Source: Bacillus sp. MM2020_4 (GTDB lineage: Bacteria > Bacillota > Bacilli > Bacillales > Cytobacillaceae). Taken from it: DNA of 64,000 bases. The stretch spans positions 1-64,000 of the forward strand of contig NZ_JAANMZ010000018.1 of NCBI RefSeq assembly GCF_011250555.1, read 5' to 3'. Below, one piece after another: positions 20,249 through 28,782 of the stretch. Position 1 is the first letter of the stretch, and every line of letters starts with the position of its first letter. A program made the position numbers and the translations under genes. The notes under the pieces were generated by a model. That model saw only the letters and a list, made by a program, of their open reading frames with translations. It was not told the DNA's origin and ran no database searches.

Positions 20249-21117
20249 CTTTCTCCTATTTCCTTAATATTTATCATGATTAAGTACAGGCAAAAGATGA
20301 CGATGAGGTTGAATGGTAAGATTATTGCGAGCATGGTCCACACCCCTTTTTGTCCCGTTTGGATTTGCAGGATAGCCATGGCTGTTAGGGCTGTTAGCAA
20401 GGTTATTTGTTTGATAATGATTATGGATGACAGCAGATATCCAAACGGTTTTCGTTTCATTAATAATAGCCCAGCTAGAATTCCTATTGGGATAACAAAT
20501 CCGAGATCCAAGGCCTGTATCACCAATGTTGTATAATGTTCAATTCCCACTGGTGGCTTATCTTGGATGAGAGGAGGCACAATCTTCCCTATCCACATGG
20601 CTCCAAACATGAAGGACACTGCAATTAAAAAACAACTGATAAAGGTAACCGGAAGTTTTTCTTTAAAAAATAGTGGCAGAGTAGCAAGTTCAAATGACAT
20701 CATTGCAAGTGTAAAAGCAAAGAAACTTAAGGACATAAGGGATACATAGATGAGGAAAAGTGAATTATACATGGCAAGGAATGAATAAGAGGCATAGGTG
20801 TAAAGAAAATACCCCAAGGTACCTGTAAGGAGCAGTTTTCCTTTTACCTGGCCCTTTCGAGATAAATAGAGTGAGAACAAAAGCAGCGGTATTCCTAAAA
20901 ACAAGGTAACATAATCTTGCGCAATTGCTTGCGCTGCCATCGAAACAGAATCATGCTGGTAAAGACCCTTTCCAAAAACAGTGATTGTTTCTCCAAATAC
21001 GGACTGATAGTTATACTCCCCTGAGCCATTACTTGACAATATGGCAGAGGCCGTTGCAAAAATGGATAATAACGTAATAACGATGACGAGTAAATGGATT
21101 GATTTTTGGTATTTCAT
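20212..21117 (-). CDS. Polytopic membrane protein of unknown function
   Basis: A 301-residue protein with about nine hydrophobic segments and no recognised family. An N-terminal signal-like helix (HLLVIVITLLSIFATASAIL) is followed by an extracytoplasmic stretch of about 40 residues. The remaining helices are packed with short loops. The last ten residues, VSGTIRGHVSS with its stop, come from the dispersed repeat at 20204-20248, so the native C-terminus has been replaced or extended. GGGAGGAATCC precedes the ATG. The gene stands alone between an RDD gene (convergent) and a VOC gene in the same direction. Confidence 0.75.
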   Translation of the reverse strand: MKYQKSIHLLVIVITLLSIFATASAILSSNGSGEYNYQSVFGETITVFGKGLYQHDSVSMAAQAIAQDYVTLFLGIPLLLFSLYLSRKGQVKGKLLLTGTLGYFLYTYASYSFLAMYNSLFLIYVSLMSLSFFAFTLAMMSFELATLPLFFKEKLPVTFISCFLIAVSFMFGAMWIGKIVPPLIQDKPPVGIEHYTTLVIQALDLGFVIPIGILAGLLLMKRKPFGYLLSSIIIIKQITLLTALTAMAILQIQTGQKGVWTMLAIILPFNLIVIFCLYLIMINIKEIGERVSGTIRGHVSS

Positions 21118-21233
21118 GATGGATTCCTCCCTTCGCTTATTTACAAATATTCGTTTCTCCCCCCATATTAACCCAAATTTTTCTATTCCACTCAGCTGTA
21201 CACAATCTGTTCATCAAAAGTTCAGAAATTAAA

Positions 21234-21265
21234 AAACCGAGATCTTGTGTAAAAAGTCCCGGTTC
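21234..21265 (-). terminator. Terminator of the tandem VOC gene
   Basis: On the minus strand AACCGGGA pairs with TCTCGGTT (one G-T pair) and is followed by TTTTT. It starts 14 bp after the stop. Confidence 0.7.
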
Positions 21266-21278
21266 ACTGTTATGAAGT

Positions 21279-21995
21279 TTACCTGCCGCTATAAATACCA
21301 ATCGGATTTCCATCAAGATCAAGAAATTGGGCAAATGTACCGCCGCTAGGAATCTCCGTTTCCGGTATGATCACTTTCCCGCCAAGCTGGGTTACCTTCT
21401 CTAAACATGCTGCCATGTCCGCTACTCTAAAATAAAGAGTCATGTAAGGTCTTTCTTCAAATGTCCAATTGAATAAATGCCCACTTAAGCCGGCCTCTAC
21501 TTCTGAGATATTCATGACAGGACCATCATCCGTAATTCGCCAATTAAAAACAGATTCATAGAACCTTTGTGAACAATCCCCTTCTCTAGCAGCAATTTCG
21601 AAGAAACCAATTTGATTAAACTCAATCTCTTTTTTGCTTTGACTCGCGGTATGGGTCCCACCATGGTAAACCCCCATGATAATTCCATCTGGGTCAACAA
21701 ATTGGGCAATCGAGCCCCCGGTTGGAACTGCCATTTCCGGAAGTATGACTGTACCACCCATTTCCTCAACTTTTGCCAAACATTCCTGAATGTTTTCGAC
21801 ATTTATGTACATGCTGGTATGTGTCGGATGGTCTTGATGCGGCCATTTTAGGATATGACCGCTTAAGCCTGCACCAGAAATTTGCAGCAATGGCCCAACA
21901 TCGGTGATTTTCCAATTAAACAAACTCTCATAAAAATTTTTCGCTTGATTGCCGTCTCTTGCTGCAATAACAAACATTTTAAGTGTGTTTCCCAT
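21279..21995 (-). CDS. Tandem VOC (glyoxalase/bleomycin-resistance) protein
   Basis: A 238-residue protein made of two homologous vicinal-oxygen-chelate domains, about residues 4-112 and 127-238. Each repeats the pattern FYESLFNWKITD / FYESVFNWRITD, GLSGHILKW / GLSGHLFNW, GGTVILPE / GGKVIIPE and QFVDPDGIIMGVY / QFLDLDGNPIGIY. Two fused domains can form one metal site within a monomer. Members include dioxygenases, glyoxalases and antibiotic-binding proteins. The substrate cannot be read from the sequence, and the conserved His/Glu metal ligands are only partly evident. Confidence 0.85.
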   Translation of the reverse strand: MGNTLKMFVIAARDGNQAKNFYESLFNWKITDVGPLLQISGAGLSGHILKWPHQDHPTHTSMYINVENIQECLAKVEEMGGTVILPEMAVPTGGSIAQFVDPDGIIMGVYHGGTHTASQSKKEIEFNQIGFFEIAAREGDCSQRFYESVFNWRITDDGPVMNISEVEAGLSGHLFNWTFEERPYMTLYFRVADMAACLEKVTQLGGKVIIPETEIPSGGTFAQFLDLDGNPIGIYSGR

Positions 21996-22138
21996 ATTTC
22001 CAACCCCATTTCTACCTAACTTCTATTTTCAGTTTACAGTATAAGCTTCCTAAAGAATTACTTAAACTTCGACAAAAAGGGTACTTTTTCCTTTATAGCG
22101 GAAAAGGCTATAATACTTGTAGTAGGAGTGACACAAAA

Positions 22139-23686
22139 ATGCCAAGATACGATAAAACCCATGACCCTCTAAAAAATAGCAAGCTACTTGAGCAAATTAG
22201 CGGAAAACGACTTGATATGGTAAGGGTAATCAGTGAGACCGAGGAATATTTTGAGCACTACCGATTGGAACCATTTCTTCGAATTTCCAAAACGAAACAT
22301 TCACTTACTTTTTCTGAAAAAATGAAGGAGCGGTTATTCCTCCTTACGGCTAAACCTTCACATCTTTTGGCACCATCGCGAATGAAAGTGGATAGTCAAG
22401 GAAATGTGGTGCCCGATTGGAAAGACAAGCTTGATCATGAATTTACACGGCTAGCTGAAAACATCGCAACGGAAGTGAATATTGCGGATTTTGGTGCTGT
22501 TGGGGATGGAAAAACGGATTGCACGGAAGCTTTTAAAAAGGCACTCGCCACGGGACGGGTGAAGATTGTTATACCCCCAGGAGTGTTTATCACAAAAGAA
22601 ATCCGTCTGCCGTCGTGGACATGGCTTGTTGGATCTGGAAAAGGTTTAACCACTATTAAGCTTCATAACCAAGCCCCCAAGGGAAAACGCCTACTTACAA
22701 ACGCTAATCATTGGCGAGGCAATCACCATATTTTTGTAGAAAGAATGAGCTTAGACTGGAATGTGGAGAGGCTTGGTGAAGTGACAAAAACGAGTACATG
22801 GGGCAATCATTCCAGCTGCCTGACCTTTGCTAATGTTACTTATGGCTGGGTTAAGGATGTTGAAGGAATAAATCCAGGGCTTCATTGCTTCGATATTTCC
22901 TCCACACAGTACAATTATGCGGGTGACGGATATCGTGCCCGCGGCGGCAGCAAGTACGTCTGGATCGATCAAGTAACCGGCTATGGCTTTGGTGACGATG
23001 GGATCACGACACACCATAGTGATTATATCTTCATTTCCAATTCCCATATGTGCGATCCGAGCGGACGTGCGCATCTAAAAGGTTTTTCCAATTCTAATGG
23101 AATCGAAGTGGATGATGGTTCGCGAAATGTGTTATTAGTGAACAATTCATCCGCCAGGTGCTTTGGCGGTGTGGAAATTAAAGCCCATCAGAATTCCTCA
23201 GCAGCATCCAATGTGCAAATAGTTGGGCATCTCTCAGTGAATGATAATCGGGCCTTTAACTTCCGCCATATCGGGCATCACAAAATCACTGATGCCGCAT
23301 CACAATCAGCCTTCAATATTATCGCTGTGAACCTTGCAGCAATCGCACCAATTTTTACAGACTTATATACGAATTCTACACCGCGAGGCATGGTTATTTC
23401 CGCCTACAGGAATGTCGTAGTTAACCATTTTACACTGATTGGCGATCCCGATTATGATTACAAAGGGAATCCTTTAATTGCCCTCCAATATCGGGCAAGA
23501 AATGTGTGCCTAAATAATCTCACTGCCTCTAATTTTACGAATGCTGGCGCCATGATTAAAGTTTATGGCGGCGAAAATCGTGCGGATTCTATTCAAATCA
23601 ATCAAGTGCATCCTAAGGATTCATCTTCTAAAGAAATAGAGGTCGGAGTAGGGGTCCAACATATTAAAATACAGCAAATCACATAA
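22139..23686 (+). CDS. Pectate-lyase-like right-handed beta-helix protein
   Basis: A 515-residue protein with no signal peptide. After about 100 residues of unassigned, Lys/Glu-rich N-terminus comes the pectate_lyase_3/GH28-like opening NIADFGAVGDGKTDCTEAFKKAL and PPGVFITKEIRLPSWTWLVGSG. Next come repeated beta-helix coils (FDISSTQYNYAGDGYRARGGSKY, GFGDDGITTHHSDYIFISNSHMC, EVDDGSRNVLLVNNSSARCFGG). Such folds occur in polysaccharide lyases, glycosidases and phage tailspikes. Lack of an export signal suggests a cytoplasmic, spore-related or non-classically released protein. ATG 22139 has AGGAG at 10 bp; the frame is open upstream to 21983 but overlaps the divergent VOC promoter. Substrate unknown. 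Confidence 0.8.
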   Translation: MPRYDKTHDPLKNSKLLEQISGKRLDMVRVISETEEYFEHYRLEPFLRISKTKHSLTFSEKMKERLFLLTAKPSHLLAPSRMKVDSQGNVVPDWKDKLDHEFTRLAENIATEVNIADFGAVGDGKTDCTEAFKKALATGRVKIVIPPGVFITKEIRLPSWTWLVGSGKGLTTIKLHNQAPKGKRLLTNANHWRGNHHIFVERMSLDWNVERLGEVTKTSTWGNHSSCLTFANVTYGWVKDVEGINPGLHCFDISSTQYNYAGDGYRARGGSKYVWIDQVTGYGFGDDGITTHHSDYIFISNSHMCDPSGRAHLKGFSNSNGIEVDDGSRNVLLVNNSSARCFGGVEIKAHQNSSAASNVQIVGHLSVNDNRAFNFRHIGHHKITDAASQSAFNIIAVNLAAIAPIFTDLYTNSTPRGMVISAYRNVVVNHFTLIGDPDYDYKGNPLIALQYRARNVCLNNLTASNFTNAGAMIKVYGGENRADSIQINQVHPKDSSSKEIEVGVGVQHIKIQQIT

Positions 23687-23702
23687 TGACCCCTATCAAA
23701 AT

Positions 23703-23733
23703 AAAAAACATATGGCTAAACCATATGTTTTCT
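23703..23733. terminator. Bidirectional terminator
   Basis: AAAACATATGG and CCATATGTTTT form a perfect 11-bp stem. The minus-strand reading ends in a T-rich run, serving nanE, and the plus-strand reading serves the beta-helix gene. Confidence 0.82.
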
Positions 23734-23743
23734 CCCACCTTTT

Positions 23744-24433
23744 TTAGCTTATTGCATTAACAAATCTTTTTGTAATTTCCATCGGTCTTGTTATGGCCGA
23801 CCCCACTACTGCCATATGGATTCCCCGATCAAATACAGCCTTTAAATCTTCAGGACTCCAAATCCCCCCCTCGGCAATTATTGGGATTGGAATGTCCTTT
23901 ACTAACCTCTCGATTAAATGAACATCAGGGAGATTCTGCCCACGAGTGTCTCTTGTATATCCTCTTAACGTTGTTCCAATACAATCGAAGCCCAATTCAT
24001 AGGCTAATTTAGCATCCTCATAGTTTGAGCAATCAGCCATAAATAGCTGGTTAGTATACTTTTCTTTTATTATAGGAAAAATCTCACTAATCGTCTTTCC
24101 ATCTGGTCTTACCCTTGTAGTTGCATCAATAGCAATAATATCGACGCCTTCTTGATATAGGAGTTCTATTTCTCCTAGAGTGGGAGTAATGAACACTTCA
24201 GACCCTTCATAAACACGTTTTATAATGCCTATAATTGGTAAATCGACTGTCTTTTTTATTTCTCGAATATCCTCCACACTGTTTGCTCGAATCCCACTTG
24301 CTCCTCCAAGCATTGCCGCATAGGCCATTCTCCCCATAATAAAAGGGCTGTGAAGTGGCTCATCCGGAAGAGCTTGGCAAGAGACTATTAGTTTTCCTTT
24401 TAGCTGTTCAAATAATTGATCTGGTGTTTTCAT
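23744..24433 (-). CDS. nanE: N-acetylmannosamine-6-phosphate 2-epimerase
   Basis: NanE converts ManNAc-6-P to GlcNAc-6-P in sialic acid and ManNAc catabolism. The 229-residue TIM barrel shows the family sequence LIVSCQALPDEPLHSPFIMGRMAYAAMLGGASGIRAN, LPIIGIIKR, ITPTLGEIELL, ADCSNYEDA, GTTLRGYT, and IAEGGIWSPEDLK. The internal ATG 24433 is chosen because AAGGAG lies 9 bp before it. No nanA, nanK or transporter is next to it, so it is an orphan here. It may act in scavenging of amino sugars or cell-wall material. Confidence 0.9.
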   Translation of the reverse strand: MKTPDQLFEQLKGKLIVSCQALPDEPLHSPFIMGRMAYAAMLGGASGIRANSVEDIREIKKTVDLPIIGIIKRVYEGSEVFITPTLGEIELLYQEGVDIIAIDATTRVRPDGKTISEIFPIIKEKYTNQLFMADCSNYEDAKLAYELGFDCIGTTLRGYTRDTRGQNLPDVHLIERLVKDIPIPIIAEGGIWSPEDLKAVFDRGIHMAVVGSAITRPMEITKRFVNAIS

Positions 24434-24507
24434 TAGAAGCATCTCCTTGTTAAAAGAATTCCCCCGTTCAAACAGGCGGAAATACCTCGACTAATCGAAG
24501 TGTTAAA

Positions 24508-25098
24508 TTATCTTTGACTCTTTCCCTCTTTTTCAACAACGATTTCATCTACAAGCTTTTCGGCAACTCTTCGGTATAAATTACTCATGTGAACAAGGGA
24601 TGAAATCATGAGCACCTGTTCGAGATAGGGGGAACTCTCCTTTTCATTCTTGGTGATTTCCTCTTTAACATCCTTCACCCGCTCCTCCATATCCACTTTA
24701 AAATCAACCGTATTTCGGCCGGTCAGATGCAAATAGCTTAAATAAAAAGTATCTAAATCAACATCCTCATCTACAATCTTTTTGTTCATGCCACTAAGGG
24801 TTACCTTAATATCATTGATTGATAGTGCCCCTTTAAGCTGGTAAATCAAACCCATTAGGATCAAATGCTCTTTCGAATACTTTTTATTTTGAATCGGAAA
24901 GATTAGCTTTCCCTTTGCATAGTTATTAATCATCGTTTTGGTAAGTACCTTTTCGTCCTCATTCCGCTTCGACGCATTGAACTTATTTTCAAATAATTGA
25001 ATGACTTGATCCATATATAAGTCTATTTTAGGTATTTCATCCAAGGATAAGCTTGTTTCTAAGCCAAGTTCATCCATAATCTTTTTTATTTTTTCCAT
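24508..25098 (-). CDS. DUF1836 domain protein
   Basis: A 196-residue protein matching the DUF1836 family, which has a MerR-like helical start. Here LTKTMINNYAKGKLIFPIQNKKYSKEHLILMGLIYQLKGALSINDIK resembles the winged-helix segment of MerR regulators. The C-terminal part is acidic and helical and may dimerise. There are no cysteines for metal sensing. Function is unknown; a DNA-binding role is inferred. The divergent hemolysin III gene lies 132 bp away, sharing the control region. Confidence 0.75.
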   Translation of the reverse strand: MEKIKKIMDELGLETSLSLDEIPKIDLYMDQVIQLFENKFNASKRNEDEKVLTKTMINNYAKGKLIFPIQNKKYSKEHLILMGLIYQLKGALSINDIKVTLSGMNKKIVDEDVDLDTFYLSYLHLTGRNTVDFKVDMEERVKDVKEEITKNEKESSPYLEQVLMISSLVHMSNLYRRVAEKLVDEIVVEKEGKSQR

Positions 25099-25155
25099 GA
25101 TAAAAGAACCCCACCGTTTTGATTAGTAATTTTATTATACACAAAGAGATATAAG

Positions 25156-25184
25156 TTGACTAGATTTCGTTTTATTCGTATTAT
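25156..25184 (+). promoter_or_regulatory. Sigma-A promoter of the hemolysin III gene
   Basis: TTGACT, 17 bp, TATTAT. Forty-six bases separate it from the ATG at 25231. It lies in the divergent gap with the DUF1836 gene. Confidence 0.7.
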
Positions 25185-25230
25185 TGTAAGTAGTTATTAA
25201 AACTACGTTATGTGTTAGGGGGAATTTTCA

Positions 25231-25878
25231 ATGTACAGTTACATGAGGGAACCTATTAATGGATTAACCCATTTGGCAGGGGCAATTTTTGCCTTTATCG
25301 GTCTGCTAGCAATGGTTATAAAAGCGGCATTAACCACTCCAACTCCGCTTGCACTTTCGGCCGTCATCATTTTTGGCGTCAGTATGATTTTGCTTTACTC
25401 GGCATCGGCGACCTATCACATGGTTATTGCCCGTGCTAATGTTATTGCCTTTTTAAGACGGCTGGACCATTCAATGATTTTTGTATTAATTGCCGGTACT
25501 TACACACCGTTTTGTTTTATTAGTTTAAACGGAAAGACCGGTGCCATTCTATTTTCGATTATCTCAGGTGTCGCTATTAGTGGAGTCGTTTTTAAAATGG
25601 TGTGGTTCAACTGTCCTCGCTGGATTTCGACCGCCTTGTATATCGCGATGGGCTGGATGATTGTGTTTGTTTTTTCACCCTTAACTAGCAGCCTAAACCC
25701 AGTCGGATTGTTTTTATTGGTACTTGGTGGAATTTTCTATACTATAGGTGGAATCATTTATGGGGCAAAACCAAAGTTTTTAGAATCGAAGTATTTAGGC
25801 TTCCACGAGATTTTTCACACTTTTATTTTACTTGGCAGCTTAGCACATTTTTTATCTGTTTATTTGTACGTCATTTAA
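25231..25878 (+). CDS. trhA: Hemolysin III / PAQR family membrane protein
   Basis: A 215-residue, seven-helix membrane protein of the HlyIII/PAQR family. Signatures are EPINGLTHLAGAIFA near the N-terminus, SATYHM, RRLDHSMIFVLIAGTYTPF, and the C-terminal GFHEIFHTFILLGSLAHF. These His, Asp and Ser residues bind zinc in the family. Bacterial members affect membrane fluidity, as known for TrhA; true haemolysis is doubtful. GTTAGGGGGAA precedes the ATG. It has its own promoter and terminator. Confidence 0.92.
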   Translation: MYSYMREPINGLTHLAGAIFAFIGLLAMVIKAALTTPTPLALSAVIIFGVSMILLYSASATYHMVIARANVIAFLRRLDHSMIFVLIAGTYTPFCFISLNGKTGAILFSIISGVAISGVVFKMVWFNCPRWISTALYIAMGWMIVFVFSPLTSSLNPVGLFLLVLGGIFYTIGGIIYGAKPKFLESKYLGFHEIFHTFILLGSLAHFLSVYLYVI

Positions 25879-25880
25879 AG

Positions 25881-25905
25881 CGCCTGCTGACAAGGCGTTT
25901 TTTTT
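25881..25905 (+). terminator. Terminator of the hemolysin III gene
   Basis: CGCCT and AGGCG form a short stem with a 7-nt loop, followed by eight Ts. Confidence 0.8.
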
Positions 25906-25996
25906 ATCGAATTTATGACATTAAACATTTTAAATTGACTCACACTATAAAGAGGTGTTAAATAGAAAAGGCACAAAATTGATTGAGGTGTTTTTC

Positions 25997-26818
25997 TTGT
26001 TTCGATTACTTTTTCAAATTATTGTTATTGGGCTATGCTCCATTCTTTTCGGATTTGCCTTTAATACCTTCCTAATTCCACATAAGCTTACATCAGGTGG
26101 TGTAACAGGCATCGCCTTTTTCATTCACCATTTTACGTCCATTAATACTGGATGGGTTATTTTAGCCATTAATTTCCCCTTATTTTTTATAGGATTGAAA
26201 TACCTTGGAAAAAGATTTGTATTGCTTACTGGTTATGCTGTTCTGGTTTTATCGTTAAGTATGAAGTTTATTCCGATTCATGCGATTAGCCCTGATATTA
26301 TGCTATCATCGATTATTGGCGGCGCCCTGTACGGGATCGCTGTAGGAATCATTATCCGTCTTGGAGGATCCACTGGCGGAACGGACATTATCAGTCTTAC
26401 GCTTGCCAAACAAAAAAATATGCAGGTTGGCTTTTTAAATACCTGTATGAATCTTTTGGTAGTCGGAATTTCCGGATTGATCTTTGGATGGAATATTACA
26501 TTGTATACAATTATTGCTATCTATGTAGCTGGTCGTGCTGTGGATATGGTTTACACCACCCAGAATAAGTTGACATTAACCATCGTAACGGAGAAATATG
26601 ATGAGCTTAGTGAGGCCTTGATCCGGCTTCATGCCAGAGGGGTTACGATAACCGATGCGGAGGGAGCCTATACACATACACCAAAAAAGGTGTTAACCAC
26701 CGTCATCACCAAATTCGAACTGAACGAAACGAAACATGCCATTCGGACAGTAGATTCGAAGGCATTTGTAAACATCATGCAAACGATGGAAGTCATGGGA
26801 CGCTTCCGCAGAGATTAA
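25997..26818 (+). CDS. YitT family membrane protein (DUF161-DUF2179)
   Basis: A YitT-type protein of 273 residues from TTG 25997. It has five or six N-terminal membrane segments (GFAFNTFLIPHKLTSGGVTGIAFFI, then GGALYGIAVGIIIRLGGSTGGTDIISL) and a cytoplasmic DUF2179 domain (TIVTEKYDELSEALIRLHARGVTITDAEGAYTHTPKKVL...). Family function is unknown. Two starts are possible: TTG 25997 behind TTGAGGTG (chosen), or GTG 25955, which would add 14 residues. A strong bidirectional terminator follows at the stop. Confidence 0.88.
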   Translation: MFRLLFQIIVIGLCSILFGFAFNTFLIPHKLTSGGVTGIAFFIHHFTSINTGWVILAINFPLFFIGLKYLGKRFVLLTGYAVLVLSLSMKFIPIHAISPDIMLSSIIGGALYGIAVGIIIRLGGSTGGTDIISLTLAKQKNMQVGFLNTCMNLLVVGISGLIFGWNITLYTIIAIYVAGRAVDMVYTTQNKLTLTIVTEKYDELSEALIRLHARGVTITDAEGAYTHTPKKVLTTVITKFELNETKHAIRTVDSKAFVNIMQTMEVMGRFRRD

Positions 26819-26857
26819 AAAGGCAGTTGGGCCATTAGGGTCCCAACTGCCTTTTTA
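26816..26857. terminator. Bidirectional terminator for yitT-like and DUF488 genes
   Basis: AAAAAGGCAGTTGGG and CCCAACTGCCTTTTT form a perfect 15-bp stem. The stops of both convergent genes touch it. Confidence 0.93.
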
Positions 26858-27232
26858 CCTTTTCTCTTCTTCCATTAATCGAGCAAGTTCAAGCATTAAA
26901 ACTTGTGCGTGATTATTGACCGGATCCTTTGCTCCATAGAGTAGTGTGACTCTTTCACTTGATGCAATCTCGAAAATCTGCCTGATATATCGTTGTTTAT
27001 CATCATCCGTACGAAGCTCTTTAAGATATTTATCGGTAAATTCCTCAAATAGCTCAGGTTTATGGCAAAACCATTTCCGCAGCTCTGGACTTGGAGCAAT
27101 TTCCTTAAACCAATAAGATAACCTCGCCGCTTCTTTAGAAATCCCCCGTGGCCACAGCCGATCGATTAAAATTCGGCAGCCATCTATCGCATCATATGGT
27201 TCATACACTCTTTTCAGAAAAATAGTAGACAT
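26855..27232 (-). CDS. DUF488 family protein
   Basis: A 125-residue soluble protein of the DUF488/YeaO type. Motifs are FLKRVYEP, GCRILIDRLWPRGISKEAARLSYWFKEIAPSPELRKWF, and ERVTLLYGAKDPVNNHAQVLMLEL. The function is unknown. ATG 27232 lies 5 bp after GGGGTG. The frame is open further upstream to 27301, but that part is repeat-derived sequence and is not counted. It is the last gene of a minus-strand run after the dipeptidase and HTH genes. Confidence 0.85.
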   Translation of the reverse strand: MSTIFLKRVYEPYDAIDGCRILIDRLWPRGISKEAARLSYWFKEIAPSPELRKWFCHKPELFEEFTDKYLKELRTDDDKQRYIRQIFEIASSERVTLLYGAKDPVNNHAQVLMLELARLMEEEKR

Positions 27233-27273
27233 AAAAGCACCCCATATTCTGTTTGGTCCCATTAAAACAGCAA

Positions 27274-27318
27274 ATGTCCACCCTAGGCGGACAGTGTCCA
27301 CAAAGGGTGTCAGGCACC
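27274..27318 (-). repeat. 45-bp dispersed repeat copy downstream of the HTH gene
   Basis: Minus strand: GGTGCCTGACACC, CTTT, GTGGACA, then TGTCCGCCTAGGGTGGACA. It begins 4 bp after the HTH gene stop and is nearly identical to the copy at 20204-20248, in the same orientation to the gene. Confidence 0.87.
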
Positions 27319-27321
27319 AAA

Positions 27322-27552
27322 TTAATCTTCGTCTTTCACATCGATACTCTCTGGGATTGGTTCGCTCAGGATTTCATCGATTAGTTGTTTGTATTTTTCT
27401 AGTTGTTTTAGGTGGGTATTGAATTGTTCTTTGTATATTAGATACTCGCTGCCATCAAATAGGGCACGAACTTTCTTTTGTTGGATAAGGCTTTTGACGG
27501 TTGCTTCTGGTACCGATAAATATTCTGCTGTTTCTTTTATGGTAAGGTACAA
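27322..27552 (-). CDS. Small excisionase-type helix-turn-helix protein
   Basis: A 76-residue protein from TTG 27552, chosen because GAGGGGAG precedes it by 8 bp. Residues 1-45 (YLTIKETAEYLSVPEATVKSLIQQKKVRALFDGSEYLI) are a typical HTH_17/excisionase DNA-binding module. The C-terminus is acidic and helical. No integrase or phage gene is near, so a role in excision is unlikely; it may be a small regulator. It starts 37 bp after the dipeptidase stop and is likely in its transcript. Confidence 0.72.
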   Translation of the reverse strand: MYLTIKETAEYLSVPEATVKSLIQQKKVRALFDGSEYLIYKEQFNTHLKQLEKYKQLIDEILSEPIPESIDVKDED

Positions 27553-27588
27553 TGTTTTTACTCCCCTCATACAATTTTTCCCAATCAA

Positions 27589-28524
27589 CTAGGATCCAAT
27601 ACCAGGACGATGGTTAAGGAAGTTCTCGAAGGCAAAGCCCCTTACTTCTTCCTCTTTAAAATTCTTTAACAACTCATTGATGAGATTTTGGCTTTTAGAG
27701 GCATCCTCTAGATCTTTTACAAACATTGAAATTCCGTCGAAATCCGATCCTAAACCAATTTGCCGCATTCCTCCTAGCGAGCAAAAATGATCAATATGCT
27801 TTACCAGGTCCGCAATTGACACCTCACCTGCTTCTTTAACAAAAGGCGGATGGTAGACAACATGAATCAATCCCCCTTTGGCAAACAGCGCTTTTGCCTG
27901 TTCATCCGTTAAGTTTCGTGGGTGCTGGCATAATGCGCGTGCATTGGAATGACTCGCAATTGGATATTTGGCTAATTCAATAACCTCCCAAATCCCTTTG
28001 TCACTTAAATGCGATACATCTGTGAGAATTTGATGCTCGTTATTAAATTCAACAATCTCTTTCCCGAACAGCGTTAGACCGGCGCCGCGCGGCTCACCGG
28101 CACCGTCAGCCGCAAGATTTGCTTGATTCCATGTTAGGCCTATGGACCGAACACCGAGTTGATAAAGAATATGGAGTTTTGCTAAATCATTGCCAATTGC
28201 ATCTACACCCTCGAGCGTGAGCATGGCACCAATCTGCCCTATTTTTAAGCGGTCAAAATCAGACCATTCCTTGATATGGACCATATCGGGATTTCTCCCC
28301 AGCACTTCTTTGTAAAAATAATCGATTTGCTCAAGAGCGACCTGGAATTTCTGATCTCCTTTAAGGTAGGGCTCAATGAAAATCGCAAAGCATTGCACCT
28401 TAATTTGGCCTGTTTGCAATCGTGTTTTATTTGTATGTAATTCCGGTGAATCTGCAAACCTTAGTGCCCCATTTGCTTCCTGGAGCTTCATCAAGGCATC
28501 ACAATGAAGGTCGATGATATTCAT
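27589..28524 (-). CDS. Membrane-dipeptidase-like peptidase (M19)
   Basis: A 311-residue zinc dipeptidase of the renal dipeptidase family. Metal and catalytic motifs are visible: DLHCDAL near residue 5 (His and Asp), LTLEGVDAIG (bridging Glu), DVSHLSDKG (His), SHSNARALC (His), and LGSDFDGI (Asp). Despite the family name there is no signal peptide or membrane anchor, so it is likely cytoplasmic and splits dipeptides. It is first in a minus-strand run with the HTH and DUF488 genes. Confidence 0.9.
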   Translation of the reverse strand: MNIIDLHCDALMKLQEANGALRFADSPELHTNKTRLQTGQIKVQCFAIFIEPYLKGDQKFQVALEQIDYFYKEVLGRNPDMVHIKEWSDFDRLKIGQIGAMLTLEGVDAIGNDLAKLHILYQLGVRSIGLTWNQANLAADGAGEPRGAGLTLFGKEIVEFNNEHQILTDVSHLSDKGIWEVIELAKYPIASHSNARALCQHPRNLTDEQAKALFAKGGLIHVVYHPPFVKEAGEVSIADLVKHIDHFCSLGGMRQIGLGSDFDGISMFVKDLEDASKSQNLINELLKNFKEEEVRGFAFENFLNHRPGIGS

Positions 28525-28677
28525 ATTTCAAAAACCCCTTTTTATTAAATTCTACCACATGAAAAGGTCGCTTTCGTATACAGTGCAGTTATAAATCAAA
28601 GAAAAAATCTTTAGTATTATGTAAAATTACACTTTGATACTTAGACTTCATGATTTATTTAACAGTTTGATTCCACT

Positions 28678-28782
28678 ATGAGCGAATTTTTAGGTTTCAT
28701 GAGCGAATCTCCGCGTTTCATGAGCGAATTTTAGCTTTCAATGAGCGAATTTTCATGATCTATGAGCGAATCTGAAAAGGTA
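28678..28782. repeat. Five tandem 21-bp units beginning ATGAGCGAAT
   Basis: ATGAGCGAAT begins at 28678, 28699, 28720, 28741 and 28762, a spacing of exactly 21 bp each time. The other 11 bases of each unit vary. It is the main content of the 304-bp gap between the dipeptidase start and the permease terminator. It lies in the 3' region of the permease transcript or the upstream region of the dipeptidase. Confidence 0.92.

Noticed and set aside
27233-27301. N-terminal extension of the DUF488 protein
   Set aside because: It is encoded partly by the dispersed repeat, has no ribosome site, and family proteins start at the shorter position.
28678-28782. 21-bp repeats as a CRISPR array
   Set aside because: The units are only 21 bp, with a 10-bp conserved part and 11-bp variable part, and no cas genes are present.
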